NCBI GenBank assembly: GCA_002320775.1 | Contig: DCKY01000187.1 | Span: forward strand, 15,777-79,776 | Length of the DNA stretch: 64,000 nt | Direction of reading: 5' to 3' | Source of the DNA: Planctomycetes bacterium UBA1662 | GTDB lineage: Bacteria; Planctomycetota; UBA8108 | Part shown: in pieces, positions 18,001-26,105 of the stretch | Numbering within the stretch: position 1 is the stretch's first letter | How the letters are laid out: each line of letters starts with the position of its first letter | Program-made: the position numbers and the translations under genes | The notes under the pieces: generated by a model | Told to the model about the DNA's origin: nothing | What the model saw: the letters and a program-made list of their open reading frames with translations, nothing else | Databases searched by the model: none

Positions 18001-20883
18001 TTCTACCGCCCAATGGACCCGGGCGGCCGGGTAATGGGCAACCTGGAATACCAGGGGACCGACCCTGAAGACTACCGCCGTATTTACGACAAGAGGTCGA
18101 ATGAGGATGAGGATGATTTCAGCGATGTCATCGAGCTGACGAGAATGTTTGATGCCGACGAAACTCCCCAGGCCGAATTCAGGCAGAGAGCCGAGGAGCT
18201 GATCGATGTTCGGCAATGGGCGCGCTTCTTTGCCATCATGGCATGTGTAACGAATACCGATGGGGGCATCTGGAACGATGGAGGGGAAGATTATTTCCTC
18301 TATCGCATGCCTGCCGATGCCGATCGCCCCGATGCCGGGAAATGGCTGATCCTGTGCTGGGACCTGGAGGAGACCTTTACCGGCAGCAATGAGAGGCTCT
18401 TTCGTCCGGAGGCCGACGGGCTCCAGAGATTTTTTGCCGTACCCGAGTTCGCTCGTCTTTATTACGAGGAGCTGCTGATTGTCAGGAGAGCGGTCTTCTC
18501 CCGGGCCCAGATGCGCCAGCGATACGGCTACGCCGAGGTGATGTTTCCACCCGAGGATGTCTACGATGTCGTCGATGAGGTCGACACGACCGTTACCGAA
18601 CGCCTTGGCTATTTCGATGCCAACATCACCCTGGGGGTCGAAGGCGGCGCGCGCCGCAACAACGATGGCGGCAGCCGGCTTATTGATACGGGAGAATCCT
18701 GGCGCTATTTCCGGGGTACGGAGGATCCCCCGGGAGACGGTCTCGCCTGGACGCGTCTCGGCTACGACGATGAGACCTGGGAGACGGGTGAGAGCGGCTT
18801 CGGCTACGGGGATGGAGATGATGCCACCGTGCTCGGCGACATGCGGAATAACTATACGACCGTATTTATCAGGAAGACCTTCGAGCTCGAAGACCCGGCT
18901 GCCATCGAGGAGCTGACCCTCATCATGGATTATGACGATGCTTTTGTCGCCTTCATCAATGGAGAGGAGATCGCTCGATCGAACAACGCTCCTGACGGAG
19001 CGGTTGACTATGAATCAACCTCGACCTCGAACCACGAGGCTGGAGATGACCTTGACCGCTTTAATATCTCCATGGACAAGATTCGCGCCGGCGAGAACGT
19101 TCTCGCTATATTGGGCATCAACGGCGACCTGCCCTCCAGCGACTTCTCCCTCATTCCGGTCCTGACCTCGACCCTTGCCGGAGCTGTGGCGGGTCCCACC
19201 GGCGGCTGCGGCGATAGTATCTACACCACGGGTTCAACGATCATTCTCGCGGGCCTGGCGGATCCGGTGAACACGAGGTCCGTGGTCGTTCGAGGCCGTG
19301 AGGCGGCGCTCGATATGGTGAGTGATGGCAATGGCCCTTACGGTCTGCGCTGGCAGGTGGAGGTCAGCGGCCTGGAGCCTGGGGAAAACCTCGTCGAGGT
19401 CATCGCCCTTGATGGAGAGGCAGGAAAAGGCGAGCCGATTGCCAGCTTCGAAGCCGTGATCCATCGATTTGAAGGCGATTTCCGCGAGTACGATGGAGCC
19501 CTCGATGGAGATGAGGAATGGACGGCAGAGGGAGGCCCCTACAGGTTGAGGGGAAATGTGAGAGTGCCGGATGGGACGACCCTTCGCATTCGCCCGGGAG
19601 CCGTGGTGCTGGCCGATGCGGGCGCCTCGATTATTGTCAGTGGAGAGCTTCGCGCTGAGGGCAGCGAAGAATCACCGATTATCATGCGGGCCTTCTCCTG
19701 CGCCGATGAGTGGGGCGGAATCGCGTTTAACGAGACCGGTACAGATGAAGATGATCCGACTCACCTGCTGAGCTTCTGTGATATCAGGGGAGGCTCGAAT
19801 GCGGACGACTACGAGGGCTGCATCGCTCCGACGGACTCTCGATTGCTGGTGACCGACTGCCATCTCGAGAACATCCCGGGCAATGCGATCGATGGGGTGG
19901 ACGCTGTCCTCGAGGTTCGGCGGACGACCATTCGCAACATCTTCGAGGGGATCCACTGCGAGGACTCCGACACGATCGTGCTTGATACGATCATCGAGAA
20001 TATGACGGGTAATAGCGACGCGATTGATTTTGATGGCAGCGGCTCCGGACGATCCAGGATCCAGGGGTGCATTTTCTACGGCAGCTCCGACGATGGAGTT
20101 GACCTCGGCGAGGTGTCGGTCGATATCAAGGACAACATCTTTGTGGACATTGCCGACAAGGCGATTTCGATCGAAGATGTCGGAGACCAGGGACACCCGA
20201 CGATCAGCGGGAATCTGATCGTTCGCTGCGGCACCGGCATGGCGATCAAGAATGGGATTACGATCTCGGAGGGGGATCACAACACCATCACCGAATGCCA
20301 GGAGGGTATCGCACTTTTCGCTAAGGATGAGAGCAACGAGGGCGGGCACGCGACCTTCCACAGCGTCATCTGCTGGGGAAATGCCATCGATGTCATCGTC
20401 GATGAGCTCTCAACGGTCGCTTTCGATTTTTCGAACATCGGGATGGACGAGTGGCCCGGGGAGGGAAATCTCTCGGTCGATCCCCTCTTTCTTGACCCTG
20501 CCGGTCTTGACTACACTCTGGCCGCCGGGTCTCTCTGCATCGGTACAGGCAGGGAGGGCAGTGACATGGGGGCCTTCAGCTTTGAAGGCGGCGGGCCAGA
20601 TCCCGAGGATACGGTTTTCCTGCGCGCCGATGCCAATCTGGATGGCGAGGTTGACGTCTCAGATGCTATCGCAACGCTCGATTATCTCTTCCGCGGCGGA
20701 CCTGGACCCGATTGTCTCGATGTGATGGATGCCAACGATGATGGACAGCCGGATGTTTCCGATGCCGTGTTCCTGCTGCGCTATCTCTTCTCCGCGGGCT
20801 CCCCTCCGCCCGCCCCCTTCCCGGAGTCCGGGACCGACCAGACGCCCGATGGACTCTGGTGTCCTGCCGGCCCGGCCAATTGA
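15034..20883 (+). CDS. Giant secreted lamin-tail / CotH-like / beta-helix / dockerin protein
   Basis: The protein is 1949 residues long with an N-terminal signal peptide (VLFFIAALLLGHAGLRA). In order it shows: a lamin-tail domain from about residue 38 (IIINELNYNVFDNGGEDSLE); a beta module with SYDDAFVAYVNGTEVAR near 300; a second lamin-tail near 390; a third near 522 (VVINEIHFHPPYV); a CotH-kinase-like region at about 840-1160 (VRYRGENSRRLTNKAFKIRL, then CWDLEETF); a second copy of the beta module near 1299 (DYDDAFVAFINGEEIAR); a right-handed parallel beta-helix at about 1505-1850 (IRPGAVVLADAGASIIVSG); and two dockerin loops at the end (DANLDGEVDVSDA and DANDDGQPDVSDA). It is probably on the cell surface. 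CotH-type domains can phosphorylate proteins; activity here is not shown. ATG 15034 or 15046 could be the start. Confidence 0.9.
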   Translation: MRAPMKIFCPVVSRTAVLFFIAALLLGHAGLRAGEFDIIINELNYNVFDNGGEDSLEFIELYNRGGTVVDLSGWDFSRGVDFTFSAGTMVEPGEYLVLSPDPAAAAARYGLQRVLGPYLGQLDNGGEILELLNSKGQMISRVHYDDSTPWSGRPDGRGPSLEFTGVDNANSLARNWKPSKTLGGTPGRVNSRRVLPSRLSQRGPRPIVSSQGIWRTFAGRSNPSDPIDAWTRLDFDDEDWGEAQGGFGYGQRVGFNFSTQISNMRREFNTYYIRSNFTVTEDTLAAITDGSIDLSLTVSYDDAFVAYVNGTEVARDNVGDPGEPVAFDATGDESRNETARVELPGIADLLVEGENVFALQGVNATRNSRDFYIAADLLMAENSQDEKEDESANPYIGRIINELLAGEGDDPGFIELFNPEDEELDLSGNVLLSSRGNFLYEIPGGTVLAPGEFVVFDSKVLALPVPAGGARYVLLAADGRTVLDDIDVEIETPGRSVGRFPEGDEDVYVLDQPTNGAANTYAYSSPVVINEIHFHPPYVPAGKDCSRQCSDARQWVELLNRSEEAVDLGGWKLTNGIRYTFEPGTILAAGAYLVVASSLEEFSALHDGVENVVGDWSGRLNHATETINLRDGLGNRVDRVIYGDGGAKNDEDPDDGVDDRTFRGSTWPILADGDGPTIELINPGLGNRAGVSWRASNDAGGTPGVQNSVFEADPAPSIRSVKHSPAVPRSDEAVVVTCSISALEALTEAEVQWSIAGGPSGNANLRDDGAGPDELAQDGVFSASIPAQDDGDIVRFSVVAATGAGGRVRLPLEPEADPFRGFQGVFYLYEVDNSNPPDTGAAVFRIIMNPNDSDELEDRDEDSNVLLPATLICDGEIYYCAGVRYRGENSRRLTNKAFKIRLPPENSCKGIGNINLLAGNGNDFGTSTFNELLSSDLYRRAGAPYPQEWNAVLHFAGVVGRNYDTRYIRKEAYDDDFLTRFFAGNSGGNFYRPMDPGGRVMGNLEYQGTDPEDYRRIYDKRSNEDEDDFSDVIELTRMFDADETPQAEFRQRAEELIDVRQWARFFAIMACVTNTDGGIWNDGGEDYFLYRMPADADRPDAGKWLILCWDLEETFTGSNERLFRPEADGLQRFFAVPEFARLYYEELLIVRRAVFSRAQMRQRYGYAEVMFPPEDVYDVVDEVDTTVTERLGYFDANITLGVEGGARRNNDGGSRLIDTGESWRYFRGTEDPPGDGLAWTRLGYDDETWETGESGFGYGDGDDATVLGDMRNNYTTVFIRKTFELEDPAAIEELTLIMDYDDAFVAFINGEEIARSNNAPDGAVDYESTSTSNHEAGDDLDRFNISMDKIRAGENVLAILGINGDLPSSDFSLIPVLTSTLAGAVAGPTGGCGDSIYTTGSTIILAGLADPVNTRSVVVRGREAALDMVSDGNGPYGLRWQVEVSGLEPGENLVEVIALDGEAGKGEPIASFEAVIHRFEGDFREYDGALDGDEEWTAEGGPYRLRGNVRVPDGTTLRIRPGAVVLADAGASIIVSGELRAEGSEESPIIMRAFSCADEWGGIAFNETGTDEDDPTHLLSFCDIRGGSNADDYEGCIAPTDSRLLVTDCHLENIPGNAIDGVDAVLEVRRTTIRNIFEGIHCEDSDTIVLDTIIENMTGNSDAIDFDGSGSGRSRIQGCIFYGSSDDGVDLGEVSVDIKDNIFVDIADKAISIEDVGDQGHPTISGNLIVRCGTGMAIKNGITISEGDHNTITECQEGIALFAKDESNEGGHATFHSVICWGNAIDVIVDELSTVAFDFSNIGMDEWPGEGNLSVDPLFLDPAGLDYTLAAGSLCIGTGREGSDMGAFSFEGGGPDPEDTVFLRADANLDGEVDVSDAIATLDYLFRGGPGPDCLDVMDANDDGQPDVSDAVFLLRYLFSAGSPPPAPFPESGTDQTPDGLWCPAGPAN

Positions 20884-20886
20884 TCT

Positions 20887-21636
20887 TCAGCTCGTTTCGG
20901 CCTTCTCTTTCAGCAGGCGAATCCCGTCGAGGATTTTCTCCGCGGCCGCCTGTATCTGCTCTCGCCCGGGTTTTTTTCCGCTGTCTTTAAAATGGATGGG
21001 CTCTCCCACATAGAGTCGGCTGCGGGAGGGACAGATGATTCCCAGCAGGATGGAGTCAAAGGCGGGGGCTCCCTTGATATAGACAGGGATCAGGGGGGCT
21101 CCGGACCAGAGGGCGAACATGGCGGCTCCCATCTTGGCGGCGTCATCGCTCTCGAGCTCTTCAGGAGATCGAATGCCGCCCTGGGGAAAGAGGCCGATAC
21201 CCTTGCCTTCCTTCAGCAGCCTGAGCGCGGTGCGTGTCGCCCGCAGGTCGTTTCCATCGCGGTTGACGGGAATCGCGCCCATCGCGTTGAAGTACCAGTG
21301 CATGCCGAAGGTCTCATGGTATTCGCGCGCCATCAGGTAGTGCACCCACCTCTTGGTGAGACAGCCTACAAGCATTGGATCAGTTCCGGAGGTGTGATTC
21401 GCGACGAGGATGAAGGGACCGGATTCGGGGATGGACTCGTTCGTGGTGACGACCTTGAGCTGGTGGTAAATACGGCAGTAGATCGAGTTCAGCAGCCTTG
21501 AAACCGAAAGAAGGAAGGTGTCTTCCGGGCCGCGCAGGAAGGGGGCGAGAAGGCAGCATAGGGAGATCAGTGCGGCTGGCAGGACGATGAGTACCACCGC
21601 GATGAGCAGGAGGATGTGATAGGCTCCTTCATTCAT
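20887..21636 (-). CDS. plsC: 1-acyl-sn-glycerol-3-phosphate acyltransferase (PlsC family)
   Basis: The protein of about 249 residues has an N-terminal membrane anchor (ILLLIAVVLIVLPAALISL). The acyltransferase catalytic box NHTSGTDPM (H-x4-D) and the second box LFPQGGIRSPEE both fit the PlsC/lysophosphatidate acyltransferase family, which makes phosphatidic acid for phospholipids. Some family members acylate other lipids, so the exact substrate is inferred. A TTG at 21642 lies two codons upstream; ATG 21636 is preferred. It is divergent from rsmD with about 100 bases between. Confidence 0.88.
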   Translation of the reverse strand: MNEGAYHILLLIAVVLIVLPAALISLCCLLAPFLRGPEDTFLLSVSRLLNSIYCRIYHQLKVVTTNESIPESGPFILVANHTSGTDPMLVGCLTKRWVHYLMAREYHETFGMHWYFNAMGAIPVNRDGNDLRATRTALRLLKEGKGIGLFPQGGIRSPEELESDDAAKMGAAMFALWSGAPLIPVYIKGAPAFDSILLGIICPSRSRLYVGEPIHFKDSGKKPGREQIQAAAEKILDGIRLLKEKAETS

Positions 21637-21743
21637 GCCCAATACATTGCCTTAAAAGGGGTTCATCGGTCAATATGTCGGAATTGCGGGGCCGTTTCTT
21701 CTGAGGCCGATCGCGGGTTGTCATATTGGTCAGCAGGTTAAGT

Positions 21744-22319
21744 ATGCGGATTATCTCCGGATCGCAGAGAGGTAGAAAGCTCCTGGGCCCTCGTGATGCG
21801 TCGGTTCGGCCAGCTCTCGACAATATCCGTGAGGCGGTTTTTAACATCCTGTCCGCCGGGGTGGAGGGGGCTCGCGTCCTGGACCTCTTCTGCGGTGTTG
21901 GCGCCTTCGGACTCGAGGCTCTCAGCCGCGGCGCTCGACGAACTCATTTTGTCGATAATTCTTCCGGCTCGCTGGCGATCCTCAGCAGGAATATCGAGCT
22001 TCTGGGCTTTGACGCCTTCTCAAGCGTGGAGCAGGGAGATGCCTACGGGCTTTCCTCAGCCGATGCGTCGGCCTACGACCTGGTCTTTGCCGACCCACCA
22101 TTTCCGGTGTTCAAGGAGGAGGCTGGAGCCGCGAGGGTCTTCGAGATGGTGCAGAGGGTTCTCTTCGAGGAGCCGGGCCCGGAAAGAGCGACCATGGTGT
22201 TGCGCCTGCCATCCTGGTTCAGGCAGGAGCCACCTTTCAAAGTAGAGGACCGCCGCGTCTACGGTGAGTCGGCGGTGCTGTTTCTCTCATCGTCCGGGGA
22301 TGTTTCGGGCTCTTCGTAG
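21744..22319 (+). CDS. rsmD: 16S rRNA (guanine966-N2)-methyltransferase
   Basis: The 191-residue protein matches RsmD, which methylates G966 in the 30S subunit. The N-terminus MRIISGSQRGRKL is typical. RPALDNIREAVFNIL, the SAM-binding DLFCGVGAFGLEALSRGA and the catalytic FADPPF follow. ATG 21744 gives the classical N-terminus and follows AGG at a suitable distance; an earlier TTG in frame is less likely. The last 61 bases overlap the 3' end of the convergent gene at 22259. Confidence 0.93.
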   Translation: MRIISGSQRGRKLLGPRDASVRPALDNIREAVFNILSAGVEGARVLDLFCGVGAFGLEALSRGARRTHFVDNSSGSLAILSRNIELLGFDAFSSVEQGDAYGLSSADASAYDLVFADPPFPVFKEEAGAARVFEMVQRVLFEEPGPERATMVLRLPSWFRQEPPFKVEDRRVYGESAVLFLSSSGDVSGSS

Positions 22320-23464
22320 GGGGGCAGGATTTCAAGGTCTGAGGCGTCAAGCTTCTCAGGCTGGCCGGAGGACAGGGAGCTGGTCTTCTTGATTCGCAGC
22401 TCGAGCACGGCCGTGGCTTCCTTCTTCGCTATAAGATCCTGTCCTCTCAGGAGGATCCTGTAGTTTCCGGGAGCCAGGGTGTTGGGCAGCCTGTAGTCTT
22501 CCAGGAGAACGAATCCTCTCTTGCCCTCGAGAATGAGGTCTCGTTCCTCGGCGCTGTAGACGAAGTCCCGCCGCTCTTCTATGACTTTCGAGTCGATGAT
22601 CTTCGAGGCGGCATCTACCAGCTTCCAGTCAGCGCTGAACCGTCGTGCATAGCTTTCGTTTTGCCCCTCGTAGGAGGGCTCCTCCTTGAGGCCTTTCAGT
22701 TCGGCGTGGAACTGGATCTTTTCTCCTCGGTTGAAGGCGCCGTCGCCCGGGTCGTAGTCTCTGAGCCCCCGGAATTTATCGATGAAGGTTACGTCCGCCA
22801 GGCGGAAACCGGCCGGGGAGATACCACTGCGTACGGAGGGCTTCGCGCGCGGTTCCGGCGCGGCCGGGGGGGGCGCCTCCGGCTCCGCGATGGTTGCGGC
22901 CGGGAGGGTCTCGGCGGTTTCGATCGCTGCCGGTATGGGCGTGATTTTCTTCACTGCTCCCTCTTCCTGTCCGGGCGGGGTGACCTTCTCGCTGGCGGGC
23001 TCATTGATCCTGTTTCGGATGATGATCGGGATAATCGAAGCCAGGATGATGTCGCGCTGATCCGTGCGGCCATCGAGCTCATGTCTTGCCGCGTCGAGCA
23101 ACAGGCCCGCGAGTCCACCTCTCCCGGCGGGGGATGGATTCGATGTTTCGGGAAGACTCGATTCGCGAAGGCCGTCTGTCGCGCGGGCCGGGCTGATTGC
23201 CGGGCGGAGCCCCGGCAGGTTTCTTGAGCTGGCGTAGGCTGCCGGCCTTCGCGGCTGGGTGGTTGGAGTGTTCAGCCACCGCCGACGCTCAGAGGCGCTC
23301 TTTTTTCCGTTTCCATCGAGGGAGACCTCCAGGCCGCCCTGGTTGTCAGAGGTGACATTCAGCTGGACAGCCACCGGGGCGCTGGCCGGGGGATTGCTGA
23401 TGAGGTAGCTGAGACAGAATCCCAGTGTGAACGACGTGCAGAAAAGAAGTACCCAGGTTTTCAT
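22259..23464 (-). CDS. Membrane-anchored or secreted proline-rich protein of unknown function
   Basis: The protein of about 400 residues begins with one hydrophobic segment (TWVLLFCTSFTLGFCLSYLI), a signal anchor or signal peptide. A low-complexity region rich in Pro, Ala, Ser and Arg spans about 130 residues. The C-terminal 150 residues look folded and beta-rich (GFRLADVTFIDKFRGL through YRILLRGQDLIAKKEATAVL). They resemble an immunoglobulin-like or C2-like sandwich. The frame is open to a TTG at 23554 that overlaps the rluD stop by a base pattern TTGA. None of the candidate starts has a clear ribosome-binding site; ATG 23464 sits directly before the hydrophobic segment. It is probably cotranscribed with rluD. 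The function is unknown. Confidence 0.68.
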   Translation of the reverse strand: MKTWVLLFCTSFTLGFCLSYLISNPPASAPVAVQLNVTSDNQGGLEVSLDGNGKKSASERRRWLNTPTTQPRRPAAYASSRNLPGLRPAISPARATDGLRESSLPETSNPSPAGRGGLAGLLLDAARHELDGRTDQRDIILASIIPIIIRNRINEPASEKVTPPGQEEGAVKKITPIPAAIETAETLPAATIAEPEAPPPAAPEPRAKPSVRSGISPAGFRLADVTFIDKFRGLRDYDPGDGAFNRGEKIQFHAELKGLKEEPSYEGQNESYARRFSADWKLVDAASKIIDSKVIEERRDFVYSAEERDLILEGKRGFVLLEDYRLPNTLAPGNYRILLRGQDLIAKKEATAVLELRIKKTSSLSSGQPEKLDASDLEILPPYEEPETSPDDERNSTADSP

Positions 23465-23550
23465 CGGCCAATATCCGAAAAGCCTTATTGAGTGATCCTC
23501 ACAAGGTTTTATCGGCATGAAAGCCCCGGAAGATTGAGGAAGAATCGTCT

Positions 23551-24612
23551 TCAATCGGAGGAAATCTGGCCCTGGGGGCGATATTTCCGCAGGTTTTCGA
23601 CCAGCAGGCTCATATCGTCGGCCAGGGGGGCGCTGAAGCTCATCTCTTCGGCGGTGGCGGGATGGGTGAACCGGATGTTGGCGGCGTGGAGCGCGTGGCG
23701 CTCTATGAGCGGGGCTTCAGCCGCCGGCTTCTTTTTCCCTCTCAGCACCGAGGGGTAGATGGTTTTCTCTCTTCCGTAGAGTTTATCGCAGGCGATGGGG
23801 AGGCGGATGGAGGCGAGGTGAACGCGGATCTGGTGGGTTCGTCCGGTATGCGGGTAGCATTCGATGAAGGAATACCCCTCGTAGATTTCCTTCACCTTGA
23901 AATCGGTTTTCGCTTCCCGTCCTTCCCCCGGCGCGGCGATCACCATTTTTTTGCTGTGAGATCTGCTGCGTCCGATGGGGCCGTCAAGGGAGCCCTCCTC
24001 GTTTCGGACCTCACCCCTGGAAACCGCAAGGTAGGTTTTGCGAACCGTCCTCTGCTTGAATTGGTCGGACAGCCCCTGATGCGCGAGGTCATTCTTGGCG
24101 ACGATCAGGACCCCGGAGGTTTCCCTGTCGAGTCGATGAACGATCCCCGGTCTCTCGACGCCGCCGATACCAGAGAGGTCATCGATCCAGTGAAGGAGGG
24201 CGTGTACAAGGGTTGCCTCCTCCATGTGAGGTCCCGGGTGAACAGTGAGCCCGGCTGGCTTGTTGATGACAGCGAGGTGGTCATCTTCGTGGAGAAATTC
24301 GATGGGGATCGCCACCGGTTCCAGCGAGATTTTTTTCGGGGGCGGCACTCCGACCCTTACCTTTGTGCCCGATGGGATCTTGAGCGAGGCCTTGAGAGGC
24401 TTGCCGGGAGGCGGGTCAAGCTCGACACAGCCGGTGCTGATGAGCTTTTGCAGGTAGCTGCGGCTCTGTCCCTCCAGATGAGCAGCGAGGAATTGGTCTA
24501 GACGGCGAGCCTCGCCCTCATTGACCAGCTCGTGGACCTCGACAGGGTCGGCCGCCTTTTCCGCCCCCGGTGCTTCCGCCGGTTCCCGGTATTCCTGTTC
24601 TGGACTGGTCAC
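23551..24612 (-). CDS. rluD: 23S rRNA pseudouridine synthase, RluA/RluD family
   Basis: The 353-residue protein has an N-terminal S4 RNA-binding domain (RRLDQFLAAHLEGQSRSYLQ, about residues 36-100). The catalytic domain carries GIVHRLDRETSGVLIVAK, where the Asp is the nucleophile. Further family motifs are INKPAGLTVHPGP and CYPHTGRTHQIRVHLA. This is the RluD type that modifies helix 69 of 23S rRNA; RluC or RluA specificity cannot be excluded. The start appears to be GTG at 24612, because the frame has no upstream ATG. It is followed closely by the proline-rich membrane protein gene. Confidence 0.93.
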   Translation of the reverse strand: MTSPEQEYREPAEAPGAEKAADPVEVHELVNEGEARRLDQFLAAHLEGQSRSYLQKLISTGCVELDPPPGKPLKASLKIPSGTKVRVGVPPPKKISLEPVAIPIEFLHEDDHLAVINKPAGLTVHPGPHMEEATLVHALLHWIDDLSGIGGVERPGIVHRLDRETSGVLIVAKNDLAHQGLSDQFKQRTVRKTYLAVSRGEVRNEEGSLDGPIGRSRSHSKKMVIAAPGEGREAKTDFKVKEIYEGYSFIECYPHTGRTHQIRVHLASIRLPIACDKLYGREKTIYPSVLRGKKKPAAEAPLIERHALHAANIRFTHPATAEEMSFSAPLADDMSLLVENLRKYRPQGQISSD

Positions 24613-24687
24613 GGCATCTCTCGCAGAGGAAATCCTACGGGCTGCCCGGGTAGTCCGGCTATCTCTCCGATTTGCCGGGCATCGGTC

Positions 24688-25332
24688 TTATTTGGAGGAA
24701 GCCTTCTTTTCGGGCACCAGCAATCGATAGGCGCGAGGCTTGCCGAGCCAGCTCTTATCGGTGTCCTCGTTGACCATGGCCTGGATTTTCTGATTCCATT
24801 CATCCAGGTCCGAGCCGAATCTTTCATTGGCCTCCCCGGCCAACTGTCCGGCCGCCGCGAGCAGTTTTTTCCTGCTGGTATCACCGTCATCGTTCGAGTC
24901 GGCTGTGATGGGCGTGAGCGAGAAGGGGTTGGCGCTGGCGGCGACGGCGGGGTCGGCTTGTTCGAGAAGAGTGGCTACGATTTCGAGGTAGAAGCTCTTC
25001 TCCTGCGGCTGGCCTTTGACCGTTTGAAGAAGCTCCCTCATTGCGCTGACCCGGCTATCCTCCTGGCCCGCGGCGGGAGGGCTCGAGGTCAGCAGGTACA
25101 GGTTCTCCTGGAGCTGATCTTCCTGCCCCGCCTTGATCTCCTGGAAGAGCTGGACAGCCAGAATTGTCGCGAGTACGAGGACAAGGAGAACGATCAGCCG
25201 GGTTCGATTGCTCTTGACCGTGCTCTTGGTAGATGAGGCGAGACCTTCAACGGCTGAGACAACCTGGGACTTTTCCGCCTGGGGATCAGGGCCGCCGCGA
25301 TGGATTTTGTTATGCGTAAGTTTTTTCGACAA
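24688..25332 (-). CDS. Single-pass membrane protein of unknown function
   Basis: The protein of 214 residues has a short cytoplasmic N-terminus rich in Lys and Ser. One transmembrane helix follows at about residues 46-63 (LIVLLVLVLATILAVQLF), then a mostly helical acidic domain outside the membrane. Helical stretches include SAMRELLQTVKGQPQEKSF and KKLLAAAGQLAGEANERF, a pattern that resembles TPR-like or coiled-coil adaptors. The start is TTG at 25332, preceded by GGAG ten bases upstream. It lies 75 bases before rluD on the same strand and may be in one unit with it. No family name can be given. Confidence 0.65.
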   Translation of the reverse strand: MSKKLTHNKIHRGGPDPQAEKSQVVSAVEGLASSTKSTVKSNRTRLIVLLVLVLATILAVQLFQEIKAGQEDQLQENLYLLTSSPPAAGQEDSRVSAMRELLQTVKGQPQEKSFYLEIVATLLEQADPAVAASANPFSLTPITADSNDDGDTSRKKLLAAAGQLAGEANERFGSDLDEWNQKIQAMVNEDTDKSWLGKPRAYRLLVPEKKASSK

Positions 25333-25348
25333 GGCTCTTGGCTCCAGC

Positions 25349-25369
25349 AGACCACCCCGCGGGGGGTCT
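25349..25369. other. GC-rich stem-loop between two minus-strand genes
   Basis: AGACC-A-CCCC-GC-GGGG-GGTCT folds into a strong hairpin just upstream of the gene at 24688-25332 and downstream of the lipoprotein gene. No T-run follows on the minus strand. It may act as an mRNA-processing or attenuator stem. Confidence 0.35.
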
Positions 25370-25451
25370 CATTCTGTTAGGACACTAAAAAATAGATATC
25401 CCGCCAGTCTACATTCCCCAGCGCAAGGTGCAAGCCTCTCGAGGTCAGGAC

Positions 25452-26105
25452 TTATTCAATTATCAATTCCTGCCGCGCTTCTTTCGGGTCTGTCGGCTCC
25501 AGGGTGCCCTTTACTGGCTGAATTGAGGGGGCCTCCTCGACTTTATCAGACGGTGAGGCCTGCGCGGGAGCCGGGGCGGCAGTCGTAGATTCCGCTGCCG
25601 TTTTTCCGGTGAGATGGCGGTAGTTTTCCTCCGGAGTGAAATGCTGCAACCCCAGAGTTCTAATCTCCGCTGTTAGAGAGCAGGCGTATCTTGAGGTCTT
25701 GCGGTCGAAGGTGCGCTTGAGGTAGATGGTCGCTCCCTCGGTATCCTTCACAAATTCGAGAACCTTGTCGCCGCTGATTTTCTCAATGATTCTGCGCAGG
25801 GTCCATTCTCGTGCCGTCATCTCGCGGATGTAATAGGGCACGTAGTTCTCAGGAAGCTGGGGTCCCTTGTAGTGACCCGTCCAGGTAGGCTTGAAATCGG
25901 TCCCCGCGAGGCCCTGGGGGGCGTATCGATAGCCTTTCTTGTATTCCAGCTCCGGGTGGACAGGGAAGTCCCCCAGCTCTTCAGGAATGTAAGGAGTGGG
26001 GGCTTTAGCCGCGCTGCCTGCGCAGCCGAGGCAGAAAGCTAATACGACGAAAACCGGAACGCTGGCCGCCAGGCGGCGCATCAAGTAACCACGAAAACTC
26101 TTCAC
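25452..26105 (-). CDS. Predicted lipoprotein of unknown function
   Basis: The 217-residue protein has a lipoprotein signal peptide ending in the lipobox FCLGCAG, with Cys28 as the likely lipidated residue. The mature part contains DFPVHPELEYKKGYRYAPQG and a compact segment EWTLRRIIEKISGDKVLEF with predicted alpha-beta structure. A proline/alanine-rich tail ends the chain. The start is GTG at 26105, preceded by a good GGAGG nine bases upstream; an ATG eight codons later is a less supported option. No known domain is recognised. It is probably anchored in a membrane facing the periplasm. Confidence 0.74.
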   Translation of the reverse strand: MKSFRGYLMRRLAASVPVFVVLAFCLGCAGSAAKAPTPYIPEELGDFPVHPELEYKKGYRYAPQGLAGTDFKPTWTGHYKGPQLPENYVPYYIREMTAREWTLRRIIEKISGDKVLEFVKDTEGATIYLKRTFDRKTSRYACSLTAEIRTLGLQHFTPEENYRHLTGKTAAESTTAAPAPAQASPSDKVEEAPSIQPVKGTLEPTDPKEARQELIIE

